A stretch of DNA of 64,000 nucleotides from assembly GCF_020217425.1 (NCBI RefSeq), contig NZ_CP084090.1, forward strand, positions 186,001-250,000, read 5' to 3'. This stretch comes from Halomicrobium urmianum (GTDB taxonomy: Archaea > Halobacteriota > Halobacteria > Halobacteriales > Haloarculaceae). A model generated the notes under the pieces. It had not been told where the DNA came from. It worked only from the letters and a program-made list of their open reading frames with translations, and did not search any database. Position 1 is the first letter of the stretch. Every line of letters starts with the position of its first letter. Position numbers and translations under genes: made by a program. Positions 1 through 7,741 of this stretch are shown here, in pieces.

Positions 1-191
1 ACTCGACCGACGACTACGGCGAGATCGAGAAGACACCGCTCTGGACCGGTGGTGGCGCTGTCGAACCGGGCGACGAGGCGACGATCGACCTGAGCGACAG
101 CCCGGACGCAGCGGGCGTGCAACTGGAGTACGGCACCGAGGGTATCGGCTCGCTCACCCTGTTCCACTATCCGCTGGAGGGGAGCAGATGA
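1..191 (+). CDS. C-terminal end of a type IV pilin/archaellin-like protein (partial)
   Basis: The frame is open from the left edge to a TGA at 189-191, so only the last 62 or so residues are visible. They read as a beta-rich, acidic tail with the pattern GG-AVEPGDEATIDL followed by a short run ending in SLTLFHYPLEG. This resembles the C-terminal end of secreted haloarchaeal type IV pilin or archaellin-like proteins; that is a pattern judgement, and the diagnostic N-terminal signal lies outside the window. The stop overlaps an ATG at 188 that opens the next reading frame. Confidence 0.45.
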   Translation, partial: STDDYGEIEKTPLWTGGGAVEPGDEATIDLSDSPDAAGVQLEYGTEGIGSLTLFHYPLEGSR

Positions 192-271
192 GCGCGATCG
201 CGCGCCCGAACGGGGTCTGTCCGGACGCCTCGCGACTTCGGCCGGCCGAGAGCAAGTTATTTCCCCCACGT

Positions 272-631
272 ATGACAGAGGACGCTGTGAGCGAGGACGC
301 CGACCTTGCCGACGTCGTCGCGCTGCTGGACGACGAGCACGTCCGGTCGATCCTCGTCGCGACGAGCGCGGAACCGCTGTCGGCGAAGGAACTGGCCGAT
401 CGCTGCGACCTCTCGGTGTCCTCGATCTACCGGCGGGTCGACGACCTGCGCGACCTGAATCTCCTCGAGGAGCGCACCCGGCCCCGCAGCGACGGCCACC
501 ACGAGACCGTGTACGTCTCCGCGCTCGACCGGTTCGAGCTGACGATCAGCGACGGGGTGCTGGACTGGACGGTCGACCGGGCCGGCGACGACGTCGCCGA
601 CGAGCTCTCCAGAATGTGGGGGAACTTCTGA
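272..631 (+). CDS. Winged-helix (ArsR/MarR-like) transcriptional regulator
   Basis: This is a 119-residue, soluble, acidic DNA-binding protein. A winged-helix domain covers about residues 12-85, with a clear recognition-helix stretch (SVSSIYRRVDDLRDLNLLEE) and a wing containing RTRPRSDGHHETVYV. The frame is open back to an ATG at 188, but the intervening sequence is untypical protein and holds an A/T-rich box at 253-262, so a start at 272 is preferred. That box lies 25-30 bases before a GTG at 287, so a leaderless GTG start there is a real alternative. The next gene starts 2 bases after the stop, and this pairing with a small membrane protein is common in haloarchaea. The ligand is unknown. 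Confidence 0.8.
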   Translation: MTEDAVSEDADLADVVALLDDEHVRSILVATSAEPLSAKELADRCDLSVSSIYRRVDDLRDLNLLEERTRPRSDGHHETVYVSALDRFELTISDGVLDWTVDRAGDDVADELSRMWGNF

Positions 632-632
632 G

Positions 633-950
633 ATGATCGGGTTCACCTCGGCCGTCGGCCTCGCGGCCGGCGCCGCGGCGACCGGGTCGGCCCTCGTCGG
701 CCTCTACATCGGCGGCCACGCCTACCGCGGCCTGCGTCGCAACGACGACCCCTCGATGCGGTACCTCTCGATCGGGATGATCCTCCTGTTCGGAGTCACC
801 TACATCACGGCGCTCGTCGGCCAGGGGCTCATCACCTTCCGGGTCGTCCCGGTCCGCTACCAGAACGTGTTCCGCCTCCTGGTCCGGGTCCTCCAGCTGA
901 CCGGGCTCGTCACGATCGCGTACTCGCTGCGCGTCGCGACCCGGGAGTGA
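633..950 (+). CDS. Small multi-span membrane protein (DUF7521-like)
   Basis: This 105-residue protein has three hydrophobic segments: about residues 3-27 (Ala/Gly-rich), 45-68, and 83-99 at the C-terminus. Short Arg-rich loops separate them. It begins 2 bases after the stop of the winged-helix regulator and is almost certainly co-transcribed with it. Small proteins of this type next to HTH regulators are grouped as DUF7521 in haloarchaea; the family assignment is from memory of the pattern. A membrane sensor or partner for the regulator is an inference only. Confidence 0.7.
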   Translation: MIGFTSAVGLAAGAAATGSALVGLYIGGHAYRGLRRNDDPSMRYLSIGMILLFGVTYITALVGQGLITFRVVPVRYQNVFRLLVRVLQLTGLVTIAYSLRVATRE

Positions 951-996
951 TCCGACCCCGGCCGCTCCGCTGACGTTCCCGTCGCTCGGTCCCCGT

Positions 997-1086
997 TGAC
1001 GTTCCCCTCCACTCCCCTCGCCCGCTGACGCCCTCCACGCCCATCGCCCCGCTGACGTTCCCCTCCACTCCCCTCGCCCGCTGACG
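997..1086. repeat. 34-bp direct repeat, two copies
   Basis: A 34-base sequence beginning TGACGTTCCCCTCCACTCCC occurs identically at 997-1030 and 1053-1086. Shorter GCTGACG fragments flank it at 969-975 and 1024-1030. It lies between the end of the membrane-protein gene and the end of the convergent acyl-CoA synthetase gene. No hairpin or gene is apparent, and the role is unknown. Confidence 0.85.
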
Positions 1087-1167
1087 CTTCCATCCACCCT
1101 CCGCGGCGTCGCCGGCACCGTCGGGCGTCGCCGCCCCCTCCGTGGCTTCCATCCGCCGCGTCGCCGC

Positions 1168-3168
1168 TCACTCCCCGTAGATCCGATCCAGCGCGTCGGC
1201 GTGCTCCCCCCGAATCGCCCCGCGGCGCTTCTTCAGCGACGGCGTGAGCAGGCCGTTCTCCGGAGTCCACGGGCCGGCGACGAGGGCGAACTCGCGGACC
1301 TTCGCCGGCCGGTCGAGGTCGGCGTTGACGTCGGCGACTGCCTCGCCGACCCACTCGCGGACGCGCTCGTCGCGACACAGCGCCGCGCGGTCGTCGGGCA
1401 GGGCCAGCCCCTCGCGCTCGCCCCACCGCCGGGCCGCCGCGGCGTTGGGGACGATCAGCGCGCCGACGCTGCTGCGGCCGTCGCCGACGAGCATGGTCTG
1501 GTCGATCCGGTCGCTCGTCGCGAGCGCGTCCTCGACCGGCCGGGGTGCGACGTTCTTCCCCGTCGAGAGCACGAGCAGGTCGGTCAGTCGGTCGTGGAAG
1601 ACCAGGTAGTCGTCCGCGGTCCGCTCGATGAGGTCGCCCGTGTGGAGCCAGGCGCCGCCATCGTTCCCCTCTGAATCACGGCTGGCCGGCCCGCCGTCGG
1701 ACTCGACGGTCGCCGCGACGGCTGGAGCCTCGTCGGTGAACGCCTCGGCTGTGGCCTCCGGGCGGTTCCAGTAGCCGTCGGTGACGTTCGGGCCGCGGAC
1801 GAGCAGCTCGCCCACCTCGCCGTCGGCGTCGAAGTCGTCGGCGTCGACGACCGACGCGTCGATCCGGACGTCGACACCGGGGACCGGCGGCCCCAGCGTC
1901 CCCGGGCGGACGTCGTCGGGCGGGTTGACCGAGACGACCGGGGACGCCTCGGTGAGGCCGTACCCCTCCAGAATCGGCACGCCCATCCCGACGTAGGTCT
2001 CGCAGAGGGCTTTCGGGAGGCTCCCGCCGCCGCTGATCATGAACTCGAGGTCGCCGCCCAGCGCCTCGCGCACGTCGCCGTAGACCAGGCGGTCGGCGAC
2101 GGCGCGGCGGGCCCGCAGCCACGGCCCGGGGTCGTCGGCTCGCGCCCACTCGCGGGCGACGTCGACCGCCCACGAGAAGACCCGCTCGCCCAGCGGCGAC
2201 TCGCCGGCCCGCTCGCGCATCCCGTCCAAGAGGCGCTCGTAGAGGCGGGGGACGCTCGCGCCGGCGTTCGGTCGGATCGCGGCGAGGTCGTCGGCGAACG
2301 TCGCCGGCGACTCCGCGTAGCCCACCGTCGCGCCGGCACCGAACATCAGGAAGTGACCCACGAGGCGCTCGAAGACGTGCGCCAGCGGCAGAACGGAGAT
2401 CGTCGTCGTGTCGGCCGAGAGCGCAGGGGTGTCAGGACCGCGGTCGGCGTCGGGCCCGAGTCGGCGGTACATCTGGTCGACGTTGGCCCGGAAGTTGCGG
2501 TGCGTGAGCCGCACGCCCTTGGGCTCGCCCGTCGTCCCCGACGTGTACACGAGGCTGGCCAGGTCCGAGGGGTCCCGCTCCGCGAGCCAGGACTGGTAGG
2601 TCGCCTCGTCGTAGGCCGCCTCGCCGCGCTCGTAGACGTCCGCCAGCGTCCTCTCGTCTCCGTCGACGTCGTCCATCGCCACGGCGAGCTCGACCGGCAG
2701 GTCGTCCTCGACCGCGCGGACCCGCTCCAGCTGCTCGGCGCCGCCGACCACGACGCCGCTCGCGCCGGGATCGGCCAGCAGGTGTCGCACCTGCTCCGTC
2801 GAGGCGCCCGTGTAGACGGTCGTCACGACCGCGCCGGCGGCCAGCAGGGCGAAGTCGGTCAGCGCCCACTCCATGCGTGTGTCCGCGTAGATAGCCATCC
2901 GGTCACCGGGCTCGACGCCCAGGTCGCGGAAGCCGGCCGCCAGCCGGCGGACGACCGACCGCGCATCCTCGTAGGTGAGCGCCCCGTACTCGCCCCGGAG
3001 CGGCCGCTCGATCGCGGTCCCGGTCAGCGAGCGACCGCCGACGCCCTTGTACAGCTGCGCGGCGCGGCCGGCCGCCCGGTCAGCGCTCGCCTCGAACAGC
3101 TCCGGAATCGTCCCGTCGGGGGCCGCGGGCGCGCCCTCGCCCTGGTCGCTGGGCTCGGCATCTGACAT
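1168..3168 (-). CDS. Long-chain fatty acid--CoA ligase (AMP-dependent synthetase)
   Basis: This 666-residue enzyme is predicted to activate fatty acids with ATP and CoA through an acyl-adenylate. The P-loop signature YTSGTTGEPKGVRLTHRN is near residue 208, and the downstream adenylation motifs GYGLTEASP and WLHTGDL are intact, followed by the usual C-terminal lid domain. Length fits the FACS subgroup of adenylate-forming enzymes. The ATG at 3168 lies 26 bases from a TATA-like box on the same strand, consistent with a leaderless mRNA. Substrate chain length cannot be read from sequence. Haloarchaea lack fatty-acid membrane lipids, so a role in uptake and beta-oxidation is likelier than membrane synthesis. 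Confidence 0.93.
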   Translation of the reverse strand: MSDAEPSDQGEGAPAAPDGTIPELFEASADRAAGRAAQLYKGVGGRSLTGTAIERPLRGEYGALTYEDARSVVRRLAAGFRDLGVEPGDRMAIYADTRMEWALTDFALLAAGAVVTTVYTGASTEQVRHLLADPGASGVVVGGAEQLERVRAVEDDLPVELAVAMDDVDGDERTLADVYERGEAAYDEATYQSWLAERDPSDLASLVYTSGTTGEPKGVRLTHRNFRANVDQMYRRLGPDADRGPDTPALSADTTTISVLPLAHVFERLVGHFLMFGAGATVGYAESPATFADDLAAIRPNAGASVPRLYERLLDGMRERAGESPLGERVFSWAVDVAREWARADDPGPWLRARRAVADRLVYGDVREALGGDLEFMISGGGSLPKALCETYVGMGVPILEGYGLTEASPVVSVNPPDDVRPGTLGPPVPGVDVRIDASVVDADDFDADGEVGELLVRGPNVTDGYWNRPEATAEAFTDEAPAVAATVESDGGPASRDSEGNDGGAWLHTGDLIERTADDYLVFHDRLTDLLVLSTGKNVAPRPVEDALATSDRIDQTMLVGDGRSSVGALIVPNAAAARRWGEREGLALPDDRAALCRDERVREWVGEAVADVNADLDRPAKVREFALVAGPWTPENGLLTPSLKKRRGAIRGEHADALDRIYGE

Positions 3169-3189
3169 GTTGGGTAGCTAGGCGGACGG

Positions 3190-3199
3190 CCGTGAAATA
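3190..3199 (-). promoter_or_regulatory. TATA-like box of the acyl-CoA synthetase gene
   Basis: On the minus strand the sequence reads CGTATTTCAC, centred 27 bases before the ATG at 3168, the spacing of leaderless haloarchaeal promoters. Confidence 0.5.
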
Positions 3200-3271
3200 C
3201 GTGGGGGAACGGCGGTCGCCGCCCGGACGGGCGCCGCCGGCGGGACGACACGTCGTCGCCTCGGCCCGCGC

Positions 3272-3432
3272 CGACAGACTCGCTGTGCTCGTCTGTCGAG
3301 CCTGGCCTCACACAGTTCGGCCGGACGCCGGGAGACTCCCGCTGGTCGTCTCCCGAGCCCTGACTCGCTACGCTCGTCAGGACGCCGCTGGAGCACAGCT
3401 CCAGCGAGCCCACGCTCGCTACGCTCGCGTGG
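3272..3432. repeat. Tandem cluster of five hairpins, four with 11-nt loops
   Basis: Five perfect inverted repeats lie head to tail in the 317-bp gap between two divergent genes: 3272-3298 (8-bp stem), 3329-3355 (8 bp), 3359-3381 (6 bp), 3386-3406 (9 bp, 3-nt loop) and 3410-3432 (6 bp). Loops one, three and five are TCGCTGTGCTC, TCGCTACGCTC and TCGCTACGCTC; loop two is a diverged 11-mer. The stems are unrelated to each other. I see no coding capacity in the gap. The cluster ends 53 bases before the EamA start, so it may lie in that gene's leader. Confidence 0.9.
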
Positions 3433-3485
3433 ACGCCAGCAGATTCAACAGTCGGTGCTCCCTCCAACGAACGGGAGCGATCAGT

Positions 3486-4376
3486 ATGTCGGCGACGTCG
3501 ATCGGAATCGGGCTCGCGACGGTCGCGACGGTCGCGGTGGCGATCCAGAGCCTCGCGGTCCGGCTCGGGACGCGGACGCGGACGGTCACCGACGTCGTCG
3601 CCGTCATCTTCGCGATTAACCTGGCGGTGCTGGTCCCGGCGACGACGATTCTCTACGGCGACGACCTCGGGCTCACGCCGATGTCGACCGCCGCCTTCGC
3701 CGCCGGAGGCATCCTGGGGTCGCTGCTGGCCCGGTTCGCGCTCTTCGTCGGAATCGAGCGGCTGGGCGCCAGCAGGGCGGAGCCGCTGAAGTCGACGTTC
3801 CCGCTGGTGGCCGTCGTCGGCGCCGTCGTCTGGCTCCGGGAGTCGCTGACGCCGTCGCTGATCGCCGGCGTCGCCCTCCTCGTCGGCGGCGCCGTGGCGG
3901 TGTCCTGGGACGCCCGCGCGAGCCCCGCGACCGCGGCCGGACGACGGGCGCTGGCCGACCTCCGCTTCCCGCTGGCCGCGGCCCTGGTGCTGGGGATCGA
4001 CCCCATCTTCACCGCGGTCGGGCTCGGTGCGGGGACGCCGTCGCTCGTCGGCGTGACCGTCCGCGTCCTCGCGGCGGCCGCCGCGTTCGGGCTCTACCTC
4101 GGCTGGCGCCGGCTCCGCAGCGGGCGACGCCTCCGGGTCGGCCGCAATCGGTGGCTCGCCCTCGCCGGGCTGGCCAACACGGTGTACCTCGGGGCGTACC
4201 TCGCCGCGCTCGACCGGGCGCCCGTCTCCGTGGTCGCGCCGATTCTCGGGGCGAGTCCGCTGGTCGTCCTCGTCGGATCGGCCCTCTTCGTCCAGAGCGA
4301 GGAGCGGGTGACCGTCCGGCTGGGCGCGGCGGTCGCCGTGCTCGTCGTGGGCGTCGTCCTCGTCCTGCGCGGATAG
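3486..4376 (+). CDS. EamA/DMT-superfamily transporter
   Basis: This 296-residue integral membrane protein carries about ten hydrophobic segments in two similar five-helix halves, the layout of the drug/metabolite transporter superfamily. The first half includes a long run around residues 55-75 and the motif FALFVGIERLGASRAEPLKS. The second half ends in PVSVVAPILGASPLVVLVGS. Both match EamA domains. The frame is open upstream to 3192, but that part is the hairpin cluster, and the hydrophobic protein starts cleanly at the ATG at 3486. The transported compound is unknown; relatives export amino acids or metabolites. Confidence 0.88.
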   Translation: MSATSIGIGLATVATVAVAIQSLAVRLGTRTRTVTDVVAVIFAINLAVLVPATTILYGDDLGLTPMSTAAFAAGGILGSLLARFALFVGIERLGASRAEPLKSTFPLVAVVGAVVWLRESLTPSLIAGVALLVGGAVAVSWDARASPATAAGRRALADLRFPLAAALVLGIDPIFTAVGLGAGTPSLVGVTVRVLAAAAAFGLYLGWRRLRSGRRLRVGRNRWLALAGLANTVYLGAYLAALDRAPVSVVAPILGASPLVVLVGSALFVQSEERVTVRLGAAVAVLVVGVVLVLRG

Positions 4377-4555
4377 GGGAGTCCGCCCCGTTCGCGAGGG
4401 GACCGGCGACGGCCCACGGGGCGTGGACCCACGTCGCGTAAACTGCGCTATGGTCGGAGCCGTCCGGCTTCCCGTCGCGCACGCGGACGAACGCCAGCGG
4501 TGATGCAGCAGAACGGCGCCGGGGGCGACGGAGACGAGGGAGGACGGCGACGCAC

Positions 4556-4861
4556 TCAGAACTCGGGCAACTCGCCGAAGTTGTCGGCGGCCGTTTCGGT
4601 GCCGTCGGTCCTGAGGTAGGGGTCGTCGCCGGCGTTCACGAGGGTCACGTCGCCGCCGCGATGGAACCGGTCCTCGCGTTCGATTGCCGTACAGTAGTCG
4701 TACCCGAGGCGGATCAACTCGATCGCGGCGGATCGGTCGACAGTCGCCGGTGGCGAGAGCCGCTCGCCGTCGTCGGTGTGGCGCCGCAGCGCGGCGACGT
4801 GGTCGCCGTCATCGGCGTAGCGGACGCCGGTGATCACGAAGTCGGCCCAGGTCCCGGTCAT
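4556..4861 (-). CDS. DUF3892-like small protein, last gene of the four-gene operon
   Basis: This 101-residue acidic protein has the DUF3892 layout: an N-terminal ADFVITGVRYADDGDHVAAL strand pair, a central helix with AAIELIRLGYDYCTAI, and a C-terminal YLRTDGTETAADNFGELPEF. Its ATG overlaps the stop of the preceding 916-codon gene in an ATGA junction, so translation is probably coupled. DUF3892 proteins have no established biochemical role. The gene closes an operon that starts at 12906. Confidence 0.75.
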   Translation of the reverse strand: MTGTWADFVITGVRYADDGDHVAALRRHTDDGERLSPPATVDRSAAIELIRLGYDYCTAIEREDRFHRGGDVTLVNAGDDPYLRTDGTETAADNFGELPEF

Positions 4862-7608
4862 CGGTCCAGCAGTCCCTCCAGTCGCTCCAGCAACTGCGCT
4901 CGCTCTTTGGGGCCGACGGTCGTCTCACCGTCAGACGTCGCCGCCGCGCGCTCGGCCTCGACGCCCACTGTGTCCGTGAAGCCGAACAGACCCTTCGTCG
5001 AGTGGCCCCCGACGGCACCGACGAGGCGCTCGCTGCTGTCCATCCCCATCGCGGCGGCGGCGGACCCGTCGCCGATCTGGAAGATCGTGGTCGTCTCTCG
5101 GCCGGCCCCGCCGTCGCTGACCGCCTGCCCGCCGCTCCGCCCGGGTGCGATTCCGGATCGGGTCTCGCTGAACCCGCGGACGTCGACGCCCGTTCCGGGC
5201 CCGCCCGTGGGGTGGCCGTAGTCCGGCGCGGTCAGCGCGTCGATCATGTCCACGACGACCTGCTCGGCGCCGACGGGCGGCGCCTGGCCGCGCGCCTCGC
5301 GCGGGACCTGTCGGGCGACGGCGGCGACGCTCTCCGGGCCCATCGGACAGACGGTCCCGAGGAAGGCGCCGAACGTGCCGCCGGAGTCGGCGGCGAGGCT
5401 GGCCGACTCCCTGTGAGGGCTGGGGTCGGTGTACCCGCCGCCGCGACAGCCGCCACTCATGCCGTCGATGCGGCCGAACGGGAGGCGACCGCCCCGCTCG
5501 CGGCCCTCGCCCTCCCCACCTTCGCCCCTGCCCTCGCCGCGGTCGCCCTCTCCGCCTCGCCCCTCGCCGTCGCCGCCCTCCCGCGGCAGTCCGCCGCCGG
5601 ACGGACCCATCGTGCCGCCCCCGCCGCCGTCGGCCGGCGTGGTCCCCGCTTCGCCCGCCCCGCCGGGCTCGCTGTCCCCGCCGTCGCTCCCCTCGCCGTC
5701 GGTGCCACCGTCCGATCCGCCGCTCGGTTCCTCCCCGCCGGAGCCGGGCTGTCCGTCGCCGCCCGACTCGCCGTCTCCAGTGGATTCCCCGTCGCCGGTC
5801 GACTCGCCGTCCCCCGTCGATTCCCCGTCGCCGGTCGACTCTCCGTCGCCGGACGTTGGGTCGCTCGCCGGGTCCTCTTCGTACTGCTCTTCCTGTGACT
5901 CACCGGCCGACTCGCCCCTGTCCTCGTAGACGAAGACGATCTTGCCGGGCGTGTTCTCGTCCTCCGTGTTGTTGACGTGGACGCGCCGGTCGGCGTCGCC
6001 CGACGGGTTCTCGTCGACCCGCTCCACGTGACCGCTCGGCGTCGAGTCGCCGGGCTGGGCCTCGCCCCAGTCGGTCGTGCCGCCGCCCTCGCTCTGGCGC
6101 GCGCCGTCGTTCATCATCCGCCCGCGTCCGGTCCCGCGGTCGAACCCCAGCGTGAAGCCGCCGCCGTCGGAGAGCATCCCCGAGACGGGGACGCGGCCAC
6201 CGCCGGACTCGAACTGCCGGCCGCGCTCGCCGCCGAAGCCGAAGCCGCCGGGGCCGAGTCCCCGTCCGCGGTCGGGTCCGATTCCGCGCCTGCCGTCAGC
6301 GCCGACCCCGCGCCTGCCGTCGCCGGCGCGACCGGGGCGATCCCGACCGAACCCGAGCATGTCGACGTACTGGCGGTACACGCCGAGGCCCGCGTCGGCG
6401 AAGCGGGTGCTGAGCGTGAAGTTCTGGACGTTGTACCCGAACATGACGCCGGCGCGCTCGCGGCGGGGATCGACGCCCCAGGCGTTCGCGTGATCGCCGA
6501 AGTGGTCGAACAGCGGCGCCACGGTCCGACCGACCCAGCGCTCGAAGACGCCGCCGTCCGCCCAGTCGGGCGGGCCCACGAAGTCGCCGCGGCCGACGTC
6601 CAGGCGCTCCTCGTCGAAGGCCTCGACGACGTCCAGTAGTTCGCGATACACGTCCCCGGGCCTGGCCTCCTCGAGCGACGCGGCGTCGGCGTCGTTGGCC
6701 AGCGCCTCCTTCAGGGCCTCCGCCGACTCAGTAACGGCCTTCTGCTCGCCCAGGTAGTACAGTTCGCCGTCGTATCGGGCGTAGACCCCCTCCTCGATCG
6801 CCCCGTAGTCGAGCGTCGGGGCCTCGAGGATCGACTCCTCCCAGGTTTCGTTCTGCCGGTGGGCGAAGTCGTACGAGGACGGTTCGCCGTCCTCGAACTC
6901 CTCGACGACGGCCTCCCGCCGGTCCGAGAGGTCGACGCGCTCGCTCCCGACGTGGACCGGGAGGACGTACACCTTCCCCCGGAACTTCAGGACGATCAGG
7001 AAGAGCACGTCCTCGTCGGGGTCGAGCAGCGTGTCGCCGCCGACGCCGACGTCGACGACCCGGCGGATCCGCCGGCCGTCGTACTCGAGGACGACCTCGT
7101 GGCGGCCGTACTCGTCGGCCTCGTACTCGAAGACGTCGCCCTCGGCGGCGGCCTCGCCGTCGACCCGCCAGGTCGCCGCGGCGTCGGCCCGCTCGTCGAA
7201 GAACTGCGGCCGTCGGAAGGTCGCCGACTCGCCGCCGCGCAGCCAGAACCGGTACTGGTCGGGCCGGTTCCGGAACCCGCCAGTCCAGCCTTCCCGGGTG
7301 TCGGCGTCCCGCTTCCCCTCGTCGGTCGCTCCGCTCTTCCCCGCCGACTCGTCGGATTTCTCCCGGCCGCCGTCCGCGACGACCCGGACGGCCCGGGCCG
7401 TAACGCCGGAGTGCGACAGCGCTTCCGCGAGCGTCTGTGCCTGCGCTTCGTCGAGACCCGCGGCCAGCACCTGCGCTCCGTCGTCCGCCGCGAGTCCAGT
7501 TCCCTCGCCGTCCGATGCGTCCCGTGCCACGTCCCGTCGCCCCGCACCACCCGTCGATCGGTCCGCGCCGCCTGTCGCGTCTGACACGACGTGATAGGTG
7601 TGCGCCAT
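4858..7608 (-). CDS. Large low-complexity protein with a PKD/Ig-like domain, function unknown
   Basis: I do not recognise this 916-residue protein. Residues 1-80 form a small alpha/beta region (AQVLAAGLDEAQAQTLAEAL). About residues 115-190 look like an Ig or PKD fold, with WRVDG and DEYGRHEVVLEYDGRRI strands. Residues 190-450 are a unique globular part. Residues 450-715 are a disordered Gly/Asp/Glu/Ser linker that includes five DGES units. A C-terminal globular region of 200 residues starts at MSGGCRGGG and holds two Cys. No signal peptide or membrane helix is visible. It overlaps the DUF3892 gene by 4 bases and lies 133 bases after the VWA/NHL gene, so the products probably act together. Confidence 0.75.
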   Translation of the reverse strand: MAHTYHVVSDATGGADRSTGGAGRRDVARDASDGEGTGLAADDGAQVLAAGLDEAQAQTLAEALSHSGVTARAVRVVADGGREKSDESAGKSGATDEGKRDADTREGWTGGFRNRPDQYRFWLRGGESATFRRPQFFDERADAAATWRVDGEAAAEGDVFEYEADEYGRHEVVLEYDGRRIRRVVDVGVGGDTLLDPDEDVLFLIVLKFRGKVYVLPVHVGSERVDLSDRREAVVEEFEDGEPSSYDFAHRQNETWEESILEAPTLDYGAIEEGVYARYDGELYYLGEQKAVTESAEALKEALANDADAASLEEARPGDVYRELLDVVEAFDEERLDVGRGDFVGPPDWADGGVFERWVGRTVAPLFDHFGDHANAWGVDPRRERAGVMFGYNVQNFTLSTRFADAGLGVYRQYVDMLGFGRDRPGRAGDGRRGVGADGRRGIGPDRGRGLGPGGFGFGGERGRQFESGGGRVPVSGMLSDGGGFTLGFDRGTGRGRMMNDGARQSEGGGTTDWGEAQPGDSTPSGHVERVDENPSGDADRRVHVNNTEDENTPGKIVFVYEDRGESAGESQEEQYEEDPASDPTSGDGESTGDGESTGDGESTGDGESTGDGESGGDGQPGSGGEEPSGGSDGGTDGEGSDGGDSEPGGAGEAGTTPADGGGGGTMGPSGGGLPREGGDGEGRGGEGDRGEGRGEGGEGEGRERGGRLPFGRIDGMSGGCRGGGYTDPSPHRESASLAADSGGTFGAFLGTVCPMGPESVAAVARQVPREARGQAPPVGAEQVVVDMIDALTAPDYGHPTGGPGTGVDVRGFSETRSGIAPGRSGGQAVSDGGAGRETTTIFQIGDGSAAAAMGMDSSERLVGAVGGHSTKGLFGFTDTVGVEAERAAATSDGETTVGPKERAQLLERLEGLLDR
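5764..5854 (-). repeat. 18-bp in-frame tandem repeat encoding GDGEST units
   Basis: About five 18-base units run in tandem, encoding repeated Gly-Asp-Gly-Glu-Ser-Thr within the disordered linker of the 916-residue protein. Units differ by silent changes and end in a GDGESGG variant. The array keeps frame, so copy number could vary without breaking the gene. Confidence 0.85.
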
Positions 7609-7741
7609 CGTGTGACGAGCACCGCCGTCGGCGCTCGTTTGGACCTCCCGATGGCCGGGCGATAGTTCTATCTGCCCGGTAGTTCCGGATTGGCGGCCAC
7701 TGCGATTCCTCTCGAAGCACCGACGGCACCGTCACGGACGC

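Noticed and set aside
5764-5854. CRISPR-like array
   Set aside because: The 18-bp units are in-frame, without spacers, and encode GDGEST repeats.
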